From Pedobacter cryoconitis (GTDB lineage Bacteria > Bacteroidota > Bacteroidia > Sphingobacteriales > Sphingobacteriaceae), in assembly GCF_003259615.1 (NCBI RefSeq), contig NZ_QLLR01000005.1, positions 104,741 to 168,740 of the forward strand: 64,000 nucleotides of DNA, in the 5' to 3' direction. The translations under genes were made by a program, and so were the position numbers. Shown here piece by piece: positions 51,835-60,360 of this stretch (positions are counted from its first letter, which is position 1; each line of letters opens with the position of its first letter). Under the pieces are notes generated by a model. It ran no database searches and was not told the origin of the DNA. It worked only from the letters and a program-made list of their open reading frames with translations.

Positions 51835-54800
51835 ATGAGAAAATCTTTACTCATTTTTTTATTCTCCCTTTTGACTACAGTGGCTGCCTTTGCACAGGTA
51901 ACTTCAAGTAGTGTATCGGGAAGCGTTAAAGATGCCAAACAAGGGCCGCTTCCAGGTGCATCGATTAAAGCAGTTCACTTACCATCGGGAACATCTTATA
52001 CAGCAGTCTCTAATAAAGACGGTTTGTTTAATATTCCAGGTATGCGTACTGGTGGACCTTACACTATTGAGGTGAGCTACATTGGCTTCAATAAAAGCAC
52101 AACTACTGATATTATGCTTCAATTAGGTCAGCCATTTACACTTAAAGCCGTTTTATCTGACGGTGGTGTTCAGTTAGAAGCTGTATCTATCAGAGGTTCA
52201 AAACGTATTAGCACTGCAAAATCAGGCGCAAGTACAAACATTAATTCCAAACAACTTTCAACTTTACCATCTTTTTCAAGAAGTATTACTGATTTCACAC
52301 GTTTAACACCTCAATCAAGCGGAAATAGCTTTGCAGGTCGCGATAGCCGTACAAACAGTATCACTGTAGATGGTGCAAACTTAAATAACACTTTCGGTAC
52401 TTCTCAGGATTTACTGCCAGGTGGGGGAGCTCAGCCAATCTCTATTGAAGCTTATGATGAGCTTTCGATTAACATTGCACCTTTTGACGTAAAACAGTCT
52501 GGTTTTACAGGAGCAGGTGTATATGCAACCACGAAAAGCGGAACAAACACTTTCCACGGTTCCGGATATACTTACTATAAAGATCAATCTTTTAACGGAA
52601 CAAAAATAGGTGACAACGATATTAGTGCTGCGGTTGCAAAATCAAGTACTAAAACTTACGGATTTACTTTAGGTGGTCCGATTATCAAAAACAAATTATT
52701 CTTCTTCACTAACTTTGAAAGAGAAGTATCCAGTAATCCAGGGGTGAGTTTCTCTCCAACAGGTACAGCAGGTAATAAATCGGCTACACCAGTTGCAGAT
52801 TTAGAAGCTGTTTCGAAATACCTGAAAGAAAACTACGGTTATGAAACCGGAGCTTATGATAACTTCCCTGCCTTCCAGAATAAGAACACTAAGGTCTTAT
52901 TGAAATTAGACTGGAATATCAACGATAAAAACAAATTAAGCGTTAAATACAGTTATTTACACGCTACTGCTGATCAGATTATCAACTCTACTGGTACACC
53001 TAACAGTGGTGCTTATACTTTCACAGGTGCTAATGGCCTGCCTCAGACCCGTGGTAACGGTGGTTTGCCAAATGGTCGTTTCAGTCTGAAGTCTATGGGC
53101 TTTGAGAACTCTAACTACGGTTTCCTGAACAAAGTAAGTACAGGTACTGCAGAGTTAAACAGTACAATCAGCCCGAAATTATCTAATCAATTGTTACTTA
53201 CTTTCAAGAAATATGATAATCCCCGTACTTCTAAAGGTGGTACTTTCCCAACTATTGATATTTTTAATGGTGCTGGTGATAACTATATTTCAGCAGGTTC
53301 AGATCCGAACACTAAATACAATGAGATTATTGACAATACAGTTAGTGTATATGATAACATCACTTATTACGCAGGTAAACATACTTTAACTGCTGGTGTA
53401 AACTATGAATTCCAAAAAATTGGTAACTCATTCATGCCTGGTGCTGCTGGTTCTTATATCTACAATTCATTAGGTGACTTCTTAAATAACAGAGCTCCAA
53501 TTCAATTTACCTACAATCAATCTTTGATTCCTGGTGTTGACCAGGTATTCTCTGCGGATCTTAAAGTAGGTACTATCAGTTTATATGCTCAGGATGAGTA
53601 TAATGTAAATGATAACTTCAAAGTAACTTTCGGCTTACGTGCTGATAAAGGTATGTATATGCAGGACCCAGTGGAAAATCCTCAGATTACAGCTTTACAA
53701 TTACCTGATGCAAATGGAAAGATGACTAATTACAACACTGGTAAATTTCCAAAATCAAGTATCTTACTTTCTCCAAGAGTTGGTTTCAGAGCAAGTTTAC
53801 TGGAAGACAAATCGTTGGTGATTCGTGGAGGTATGGGTATCTTTACAGGCCGTATCCCTTATGTATTCTTAACCAATAGCCCAAGTAACAGTGCCATGTA
53901 TAATTTTGGTGGTGTTGCAACAGCAGATCAGTTAAAGAACATTACTTTAAAAGCTGATCCTTCTGAGTACGCAAGCTTATTCCCGCAAACTGCTGGAACA
54001 TCAATACAAAACTCTACTGTAGTTATTGATAAAAACTATAAATTCCCTCAGGTATTCAGAGCTGATTTAGCGATTGAAAAAAATCTGGGTAATGGTTTCG
54101 CAGCTACTTTTGAAGCTATTTATACCAAAGATATTAATGCAACCAGAATGAGAAATGCGAACCTTAAAACACCAACTGGTGTATTTAATGACGGTGATTT
54201 TTCAAGAGTACGTTATGTAGGGACAGGTGCTAATAATGCTGTTGTGGCAGCTGACAGATCTATTTATCCTAACATTGGAACGGTTGTCGTTCTGGAAAAC
54301 ACCAATGAAGGTTACTCTTCTGCTTTAAGTGCACAGTTAACTAAAAACTTCTTCAATGGGTTTAACGCATCGATAGCGTATACTTATACGAAGTCAAAAG
54401 AAGCGTTTTCTACGGCAGGTTCTACGGCAGCACAGGTTTGGGCTGCGACTTCTAACGTAGGAACAAGTAATGATATTGAATTGAGAAACTCAGGTAACTA
54501 TGTTCCTCACCGTATCGTTGCCAGTGCCTCTTATAAATTTAACTACCTGAAACATGGTGCAACTACAATTGGTCTTTTCTACGAAGGTCAGGCGGGAAGC
54601 AGCCCATTCAGTTATGTGGTTAACGGAGATTTAAATGGTGATGGTAACGGATCTTCAGATTTGATGTACATTCCAAAAAGAGGTTCAGATGTAAACTTTA
54701 CTTCTTATACTCAAACTGTTAATGGTATAGGTTATACTTACACTCCTCAGCAACAAGCTGCTGCTTTAGAGCAGTTCATTAATAACTCTCCTTATTTAAG

Positions 54801-55146
54801 TAAACACAGAGGTGAATATGCAGATAGAAATGCAGCTTTCTCTCCTTGGTATAACCGTATTGATGCAAACATCCTTCAGGATTTCTATATCAATACCGGA
54901 AATACAAAACATACTTTACAGTTAAGTGCGGTAGTGATCAACTTGCCTAACTTATTAAATAGAAACTGGGGTATCAAAAAATTCAATACTACGAATAGTC
55001 CACTTACTTATACTGGTGTTGATGCTAGTGGAGCGCCGACTTATAACCTTCGTCAGTTTGATGGAAAATTAGTAAATCAGCCTTATCAAAATGCAACTTC
55101 AAGTACAACATGGAGTTTGCTGCTAGGTGCTAAATACATTTTTTAA
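51835..55146 (+). CDS. Oar-like TonB-dependent outer-membrane receptor
   Basis: An 1103-residue outer-membrane protein. It has a signal peptide (about 1-21, AFAQV), a carboxypeptidase-regulatory-like domain (about 25-110, VSGSVKDAKQGPLPGASIKA), a plug region (about 115-240, SNTITVDG-like NSITVDGANLNNTFG and SGFTGAGVYATTKSGTN) and a long barrel ending WSLLLGAKYIF. The plug phrase about IAPFDVKQSGFTGAG is typical of the Oar group, which includes a receptor needed for protease export in Myxococcus and for uptake of other substrates elsewhere. A small lipoprotein gene follows by 48 nt and may be its partner. Substrate unknown. Confidence 0.9.
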   Translation: MRKSLLIFLFSLLTTVAAFAQVTSSSVSGSVKDAKQGPLPGASIKAVHLPSGTSYTAVSNKDGLFNIPGMRTGGPYTIEVSYIGFNKSTTTDIMLQLGQPFTLKAVLSDGGVQLEAVSIRGSKRISTAKSGASTNINSKQLSTLPSFSRSITDFTRLTPQSSGNSFAGRDSRTNSITVDGANLNNTFGTSQDLLPGGGAQPISIEAYDELSINIAPFDVKQSGFTGAGVYATTKSGTNTFHGSGYTYYKDQSFNGTKIGDNDISAAVAKSSTKTYGFTLGGPIIKNKLFFFTNFEREVSSNPGVSFSPTGTAGNKSATPVADLEAVSKYLKENYGYETGAYDNFPAFQNKNTKVLLKLDWNINDKNKLSVKYSYLHATADQIINSTGTPNSGAYTFTGANGLPQTRGNGGLPNGRFSLKSMGFENSNYGFLNKVSTGTAELNSTISPKLSNQLLLTFKKYDNPRTSKGGTFPTIDIFNGAGDNYISAGSDPNTKYNEIIDNTVSVYDNITYYAGKHTLTAGVNYEFQKIGNSFMPGAAGSYIYNSLGDFLNNRAPIQFTYNQSLIPGVDQVFSADLKVGTISLYAQDEYNVNDNFKVTFGLRADKGMYMQDPVENPQITALQLPDANGKMTNYNTGKFPKSSILLSPRVGFRASLLEDKSLVIRGGMGIFTGRIPYVFLTNSPSNSAMYNFGGVATADQLKNITLKADPSEYASLFPQTAGTSIQNSTVVIDKNYKFPQVFRADLAIEKNLGNGFAATFEAIYTKDINATRMRNANLKTPTGVFNDGDFSRVRYVGTGANNAVVAADRSIYPNIGTVVVLENTNEGYSSALSAQLTKNFFNGFNASIAYTYTKSKEAFSTAGSTAAQVWAATSNVGTSNDIELRNSGNYVPHRIVASASYKFNYLKHGATTIGLFYEGQAGSSPFSYVVNGDLNGDGNGSSDLMYIPKRGSDVNFTSYTQTVNGIGYTYTPQQQAAALEQFINNSPYLSKHRGEYADRNAAFSPWYNRIDANILQDFYINTGNTKHTLQLSAVVINLPNLLNRNWGIKKFNTTNSPLTYTGVDASGAPTYNLRQFDGKLVNQPYQNATSSTTWSLLLGAKYIF

Positions 55147-55194
55147 TCAGACTTCAATTATTTGATCATAACCCATAAAAATAAATATATACTA

Positions 55195-55713
55195 ATGAAA
55201 AAATATATAAGTATCGCTTTAACTTCACTATTGGCACTGACTATGTTTTCCTGCACTAAAAAGGCAGACATAGCAGGTATTGAGCCAAAGTTACCTAATC
55301 TGCAATTGAGTAGCTTAGGATACCAGCAAAGCAGTCCTTTTACCCTAACTACAGTTCTGCAATTGAACTTTGGTGCAACGGCAAAAGTTCCTGTAGGGAA
55401 ATTTATACTAGAAGTATTGGATGGAACTACCGTTGTGAATACGGTAACGTTTCCTTCCTGGTCTGGTAATGATGCGAGTTCAACAGCTAAGGTTGTAAAT
55501 CATTCGATAAGTTACAGCTTGCAAGATAGCAACTATCCGAATGTTCAGGTTTACAGCGGTTCTATATTGCTTAGCTTAAGCAAACTGAACCTTGCATTTG
55601 ACAAGACATATTCCGTAAGGGCATCTGCTTATTCAGCAACTGGTGACCTGGTTTCTAAAATAACTCAGTCTGCATTTTTTAAAACTATCCCTGCACCTGT
55701 AGTTCCTAAATAA
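55195..55713 (+). CDS. lipoprotein downstream of the Oar-like receptor
   Basis: A 172-residue protein read from ATG 55195 (MKKYISIALT), which gives a clear lipoprotein signal with lipobox LTMFSC at about residue 20. An in-frame ATG 11 codons upstream is less likely. The mature part looks like one all-beta domain (FILEVLDGTTVVNTVTFPSW, SILLSLSKLNLAFDKTYSVR). I do not recognise a family. It shares a transcript with the receptor, since no terminator separates them and one follows. It may cooperate with the receptor at the outer membrane. Confidence 0.65.
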   Translation: MKKYISIALTSLLALTMFSCTKKADIAGIEPKLPNLQLSSLGYQQSSPFTLTTVLQLNFGATAKVPVGKFILEVLDGTTVVNTVTFPSWSGNDASSTAKVVNHSISYSLQDSNYPNVQVYSGSILLSLSKLNLAFDKTYSVRASAYSATGDLVSKITQSAFFKTIPAPVVPK

Positions 55714-55731
55714 TTACAAGCTGTTCACTAC

Positions 55732-55775
55732 AAAAGGCCTGGTAAAACTCAAAAGAGAGTTTGCCAGGCCTTTTT
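55732..55775. terminator. bidirectional terminator
   Basis: A long imperfect stem (55732-55750 with 55757-55775, core AGGCCTGG) with A/T-rich ends, between the convergent lipoprotein and SDR genes. Confidence 0.88.
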
Positions 55776-55793
55776 GCATTTATCTATTGTATT

Positions 55794-56531
55794 TTAGACT
55801 AATGACGCACCGCCATCCACAATGATTGTCTGGCCTGTCGCATACTCCTGTTCTATTAAATAGAGATAAGTTTTAGCAAGATCATCAGGATTACCTACTC
55901 TTTTAACAGGTAATGAACTTCCAATCTGGTTGAACATTTCCTGCTGCTCCACTAAAGACATACCAGCCCATAGTTCTGTTTTTACCACACCTGGGGAAAC
56001 AATGTTCACCCTGACTGGCGCGAGTTCTACGGCCATCGCTCTTGCAAAACCTTCCATTGCCGAACAGATACTTGCACCGAGTGACCAGCCTTTACCCGGA
56101 CGATTACTGGCGATGCCGCTTGTCAATACTATCGATCCTTTAACATAAGGTGAAGCATATTTTACTGCTGAAAATGCTCCCCAATACCTGACCTCGAAGA
56201 ATTGATGTGCACCAGCTAATGAAGTGTCCTTCAAATCGCCAAGCTGCAGATTTTCACCAGCGGTATAGATGAGGTGGTCGAAAGCACCTATTTGTTCAAA
56301 GATATTTTTTACCTGCGTTTCATTGGTAACATCAATTGCATAACCAGTTGCTGTTTCAGGCAATTCTTCCAATGCTTTATTGATCCTTTGCTGATTACTG
56401 GAGATAATGATCACTGCCGCATTTTTTGCAGCAGCCGATTTTGCAGTGGCCAGACCAATTCCTGCACTTCCACCTATAATAACAATTTTTTGTCCCTGTA
56501 AAGCTTCTTTGCTTGTTGCTATTTGTTCCAT
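55794..56531 (-). CDS. SDR-fold protein lacking the catalytic Tyr and Lys
   Basis: A 245-residue short-chain dehydrogenase-like protein from ATG 56531 (MEQIATSKEA); an ATG ten codons upstream is a poorer start. The nucleotide-binding motif IIGGSAGIGLATAK is intact near residue 18, as are YTAGENLQLG and SIVLTSGIAS with the Ser. In the place of YxxxK the sequence reads GASIC (residues 152-156), so Gly and Cys stand for Tyr and Lys. The C-terminal part RVNIVSPGVVKTELW is normal. Either the protein uses different chemistry or it is a nucleotide-binding non-enzyme. It lies downstream of a Crp/Fnr regulator gene, 82 nt apart. Confidence 0.8.
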   Translation of the reverse strand: MEQIATSKEALQGQKIVIIGGSAGIGLATAKSAAAKNAAVIIISSNQQRINKALEELPETATGYAIDVTNETQVKNIFEQIGAFDHLIYTAGENLQLGDLKDTSLAGAHQFFEVRYWGAFSAVKYASPYVKGSIVLTSGIASNRPGKGWSLGASICSAMEGFARAMAVELAPVRVNIVSPGVVKTELWAGMSLVEQQEMFNQIGSSLPVKRVGNPDDLAKTYLYLIEQEYATGQTIIVDGGASLV

Positions 56532-56613
56532 TTTTTTAAGGCTATATTTTAATGGTAGCAAAGGTAGCCCTGGTGTTGCTGAGGGGATTTACCAAATGGT
56601 AAAAAGCAGTACC

Positions 56614-57198
56614 TTACCGGATATTCTTCCGGATTCTGCTCAAAGATTGTTGTGTAATGCCTAAATAAGAGGCCACATCACTTAGCGGAACCCTTAAGGC
56701 AATATCCGGCTGCTGTAAAATAAATTTCTGATACCTGGTTGTCGCGTCTTCACCCATATAAGAATTACGGACTTTTATTTTTTCCAGCAGGCTTTGCTGG
56801 AAAATAGTAGTGGTTAAATCTTTAAAATAGGGGATAGCATCGTATAGATGTAGTAATTTGTCTTTAGACAATACAATTAGTTCTGCATCACAGGCTGCTA
56901 TAATACTTTCGTTAGCGGGAACACTATCATTGAGGCTATTCAGGATCGTGCAGAACCGGTGCTCTTTCAGAAAAAACTGGGTCACTGGATTTCCCTTGTC
57001 ACTGAAAGAAACGATTTTAAGGATGCCTTTACAAACAAAGAATAATTCTCTGGCCAGTTTACCTTGCTGTAATAAAACTTCCCCTTCTTTAACTTTACGA
57101 AATTGCAGCTGCAGATTAATAAGAGTTTGATCGGACTCACTAATAGCTCTGTATAACCGGAGGAAGTCAAAAATAGGCTGGAAGTTATCATTTTGCAT
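56614..57198 (-). CDS. Crp/Fnr family transcriptional regulator
   Basis: A 194-residue regulator. The cyclic-nucleotide-binding-like beta-roll fills about residues 20-120 (VKEGEVLLQQGKLARELFFV, LKEHRFCTILNSLNDSVPAN). A C-terminal helix-turn-helix is at about 165-190 (VPLSDVASYLGITQQSLSRI). There are no Cys clusters of the Fnr iron-sulfur type. Such short Crp-like regulators are common in Bacteroidota and often control a neighbouring oxidoreductase; here the SDR gene follows on the same strand. The effector is unknown. Confidence 0.88.
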   Translation of the reverse strand: MQNDNFQPIFDFLRLYRAISESDQTLINLQLQFRKVKEGEVLLQQGKLARELFFVCKGILKIVSFSDKGNPVTQFFLKEHRFCTILNSLNDSVPANESIIAACDAELIVLSKDKLLHLYDAIPYFKDLTTTIFQQSLLEKIKVRNSYMGEDATTRYQKFILQQPDIALRVPLSDVASYLGITQQSLSRIRKNIR

Positions 57199-57230
57199 TT
57201 ACAAATCTATTCAATTGATTCGTTCTATTT

Positions 57231-58316
57231 TTATTGCTGATAAAGGATATTATCAATTCTTTGTTCCATATCCGGATCATCAGGAAATCTCTGTAAATAG
57301 AACTCTTCATAATAAGCTTTAATAATCGCTGCCATTGGCGCAGCAAGTAATGCACCCATCAATCCAAAAGCCGTGGTCATCGCCAGCAGGAGAAAAAGTA
57401 AGGATACCGGGTGTATATTCATCGTGGAAGACCTTAGTTTAGGCATCACAAAGTCAGAAATCAGTTCATTCAATAATAAGAAAAATATCAGGCACCAAAA
57501 TGCCGTGGCAGGGCTTATGGATAACGCAACAAGGGTAGGAGGAATGGCCATGATATAAAAGCCGATTTTGGGAATCAATTCTGAGAAGAAAGCTAACGCA
57601 GCCCATACCAGTGCACCAGGAACATTCATGATCGTTAGAAATATATAAACCAGTATGGCCTGAACTACACCGCCGATAAGATTGGATTTCATCCATCCGC
57701 CCAGCATTATTGAAGTATGCTGCAGTGCTCTTTCCGCTTTACCACGTTTTTCCGGTTCGAAAACCGACAGGTACATATTGATAATTGGTCTTGGATTCCC
57801 GACAAAAAAGATAATCATTGACAAAAAGACAATGAACATAAATATACCGCCAAGTACACTAAATGATATACTGCTGAGGCCGATCACTGTTTTTCCTAAC
57901 GAAGGTACAGCCTCAGAAATTGACATTCCATCACCCTGAAGCTCTTTATTCAACTCAGGATACTTTCTAAGGATATGTGTAACATGATTAGAAATACTAT
58001 TAAAATACCCGGGCAGATCACCTACCAGGGTGTCAATCTGTTCGCTGATATGCGGCACGACTAAGAAGCCTAATAGTGTAGAGACTATGAAAATAATCCC
58101 AAGCACGATGAGTGATGCCAGCCATCGTTTCATTCCTTTCTTTTCCAGTTTGCTAACAGGCTGATTAATGATCAATCCCAGAACAATTGCAAATATAAAG
58201 ATTATAAATATGCTCATGATCTGGTATAGAAACCATAACAGCACAACTAAGCCGAATGTATATAAGATAACTGAAGTGATAATTTTGTAAAGATCTTTTG
58301 GGTATTGATTAGTCAT
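57231..58316 (-). CDS. AI-2E family transporter (UPF0118 permease)
   Basis: A 361-residue inner-membrane protein with about eight helices: two at the N-terminus, one before a large loop (about 80-140) and five after. Family marks are IFIIFIFAIVLGLIINQPVS, FFSELIPKIGFYIMAIPPTL and KLRSSTMNIHPVSLLFLLLA. Only a few members have been shown to export the signal AI-2; others move Na+/H+ or unknown substrates. No luxS or other quorum gene is nearby. It is 32 nt upstream of the Crp/Fnr gene on the same strand. Confidence 0.88.
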   Translation of the reverse strand: MTNQYPKDLYKIITSVILYTFGLVVLLWFLYQIMSIFIIFIFAIVLGLIINQPVSKLEKKGMKRWLASLIVLGIIFIVSTLLGFLVVPHISEQIDTLVGDLPGYFNSISNHVTHILRKYPELNKELQGDGMSISEAVPSLGKTVIGLSSISFSVLGGIFMFIVFLSMIIFFVGNPRPIINMYLSVFEPEKRGKAERALQHTSIMLGGWMKSNLIGGVVQAILVYIFLTIMNVPGALVWAALAFFSELIPKIGFYIMAIPPTLVALSISPATAFWCLIFFLLLNELISDFVMPKLRSSTMNIHPVSLLFLLLAMTTAFGLMGALLAAPMAAIIKAYYEEFYLQRFPDDPDMEQRIDNILYQQ

Positions 58317-58536
58317 GAGCGAATAATAGCGTGTTTTTTATAGCGTACACTCTAATTTTAACACCTTAAAAAAAATAATGTTTTGATTAATGTGGAATCT
58401 GTTAAACTTATCTGATAAGGAGACATTCAATACATGGCAGGGTTTTTCAGCTTCAGCAAATGAAGAATAATCCTAACTTAGACATTTGATCATGAATCGC
58501 AAATCACCTGATCTTAAATCGCAAATAACATAGTAT

Positions 58537-59220
58537 ATGAGTTCCAGAGAAGTTTTTTTAGCCGCATGTAACCAGATTAACGAGGGTTTGACAGAATTCG
58601 GATTTAAAGCCAGCCAGAAAGGGGCTACGCTAAAAAAGATCAGTAGCAACAAAGAATTTACTTTTGAAATTAGTTTCCAGTCCAGTGCTTTAAACAGCAG
58701 CGGTCATGTTAACCTGTTGCCGCATGTGCTGATCACCGCTAAACGCTTAAAAAAATGGCTGAAAGCACAAACCAATGACGTTTACAGCAATGATATTATC
58801 TATAGTAATCAATTAGGTTATATTTCACATTTTCAGGATTGGAAATCATGGAATGTTTCAGGACCTGCTCAGGGAAAAACAGTTCCAGAGGTAATCAATA
58901 CTATAAAAAATTATGTCATTCCTATTTTTAACCACTTTGAAGATATAAATGGAGTGATCCGTTTTTTGATCAATAATGGAACGAAGTTTAACCGCTACAT
59001 GGATAAAACATTAACTCCATTGGCTTTTATGTTGTGTTTTGCAGAAAAAGAATAGGCTCAGCAGTTTTTTGATCACTATCTTATTGATGCACCCGGTAAA
59101 CATTTATTATTGAATCTTTACCAGCAACTGGCAACAGGGAAGGCTGTCGATCTGATGCACTCAGAATTTGCAGACGCGTTTGCGCTTAAACTGGCTTTTT
59201 TACAAGGATTAAAAATATAA
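58537..59220 (+). pseudogene. unknown gene interrupted by an in-frame amber codon
   Basis: Frame +1 from ATG 58537 is open for 172 codons, stops at TAG 59053-59055, and continues without a further stop for 54 codons to TAA 59218-59220 (AQQFFDHYLIDAPGKH... ending AFLQGLKI). The downstream part reads like protein, and a single C-to-T change (CAG to TAG) would explain the stop. The full product would be 227 residues; no signal peptide, mixed alpha/beta, with FGFKASQKGATLKK, DWKSWNVSG and FNHFEDINGVIRF. It recalls small DUF4304-like proteins but I am not sure. It may be a recent pseudogene, a sequencing error or a readthrough gene. AATCGCAAAT occurs twice just upstream. Confidence 0.75.
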
Positions 59221-59235
59221 TCAAAAAGCAAGCGT

Positions 59236-60342
59236 TTAAGTGCCCTGTTTTTTTATTTTCTTCTTTTTCTTTCCCCTTTTCAACCAAATGATGAAACCCG
59301 TAATCGGTAAACTCGCTGCAATCAGGCTCACTATTGTGGCTGCAACCTTACCGAACAGACCAAAAATCCGGCCGGTATGCAGGTCGTAATTACCTGCTTC
59401 AATCCAATCAGCCCGGTTAAAATCCTGGTAGAGTTTGGAGCTGATCAATCGTCCATTCTTTATATCATAGAAAAAGGTATTTCGTTTTCTTGCCCAGTCT
59501 GATGGGTAGTTTAACCTTAACCTGAGCTTGCCATCTTTACGGATAGATAAATTGGTCAGTTTAGCGCCTGGATATTGAACGATTGCGTGTCTGTATATCC
59601 GCTCATAACGCTCAGGAATAGTTTCAGAAATTACAGGCTGGACAGGTGAGGCTTTTATTCCTTCGGCCAATTTTGACCCGCTTAAAAAACTTACTGCTGT
59701 CTTTACTTCCTTAAAACCAAAATAAAGTCCGGACAGCGCACTTACGAGCAAAATTCCAGAAGCATAGAAGCCCAGTACGTTGTGTAAATCGTAATTGACC
59801 CTTTTAAAAGAGGCTCCCCATTTAATAGTTACGGCCTGTTTAATCAACCTGATCTGGCCGGGAAACCATAAAATAAGACCAGAAATCAGCATGAGCACAA
59901 AAATCACTACAGACCAGCGGATGATAAATTTACCGGTATCTCCTAAAAGTAAAGAGGTATGAATATCTTGAACAGTAACGAGAAAATCAAGCTTGGTTTT
60001 CTTCACCAGGCTTCCATTGTAGGGGTTCAGGTAATAAACCTGATGTTTACCAGTTGTCAAACTAATCGTTGCATTAGGCGCGGTATTGTTGATCTCAATG
60101 CCAGTAATTTTCTGACCCGGAGCAATCTTTTCAAATTCCTTTAAAAGATGAGCTAAACTGGCCTGTGGTTGCTGGACAACAGGAACAAAAGCATAATCTT
60201 TTTCCAGGTAATCTCTGATCTCCTGCTCAAAAACATACAGACAACCGGTTATACCGATAATTACCACGACAATTCCTGTAAAAAGCCCCAACCATAAATG
60301 GATCAGCCCAGCTGCCTTCTTTAATTTTTTATTGATCTTCAT
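59236..60342 (-). CDS. PepSY-associated membrane protein, iron-uptake type
   Basis: A 368-residue inner-membrane protein with four helices (about 15-37, 145-167, 190-212 and 335-355) and PepSY-like periplasmic parts between them. Marks are LIHLWLGLFTGIVVVIIGIT at the first helix, VQDIHTSLLLGDTGKFIIRW, YDLHNVLGFYASGILLVSAL and NYDLHTGRIFGLFGKVAATI, with membrane-edge His residues that may bind heme or metal. Proteins of this type accompany siderophore receptors in Bacteroidota and can act in iron reduction or siderophore processing. It starts 18 nt after the receptor gene, so the two share a transcript. Confidence 0.88.
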   Translation of the reverse strand: MKINKKLKKAAGLIHLWLGLFTGIVVVIIGITGCLYVFEQEIRDYLEKDYAFVPVVQQPQASLAHLLKEFEKIAPGQKITGIEINNTAPNATISLTTGKHQVYYLNPYNGSLVKKTKLDFLVTVQDIHTSLLLGDTGKFIIRWSVVIFVLMLISGLILWFPGQIRLIKQAVTIKWGASFKRVNYDLHNVLGFYASGILLVSALSGLYFGFKEVKTAVSFLSGSKLAEGIKASPVQPVISETIPERYERIYRHAIVQYPGAKLTNLSIRKDGKLRLRLNYPSDWARKRNTFFYDIKNGRLISSKLYQDFNRADWIEAGNYDLHTGRIFGLFGKVAATIVSLIAASLPITGFIIWLKRGKKKKKIKKQGT

Positions 60343-60360
60343 TAGAATTATTAATCTTCA

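Noticed and set aside
57202..57209. CAAATCTA (minus-strand TAGATTTG) as the promoter of the Crp/Fnr gene
   Set aside because: The start site would fall on the ATG itself and no -33 element is seen. A leaderless transcript is possible but not supported.
57231..58316. AI-2E family protein as evidence for quorum sensing
   Set aside because: Family members transport different substrates and no luxS or signal receptor gene is in the window.
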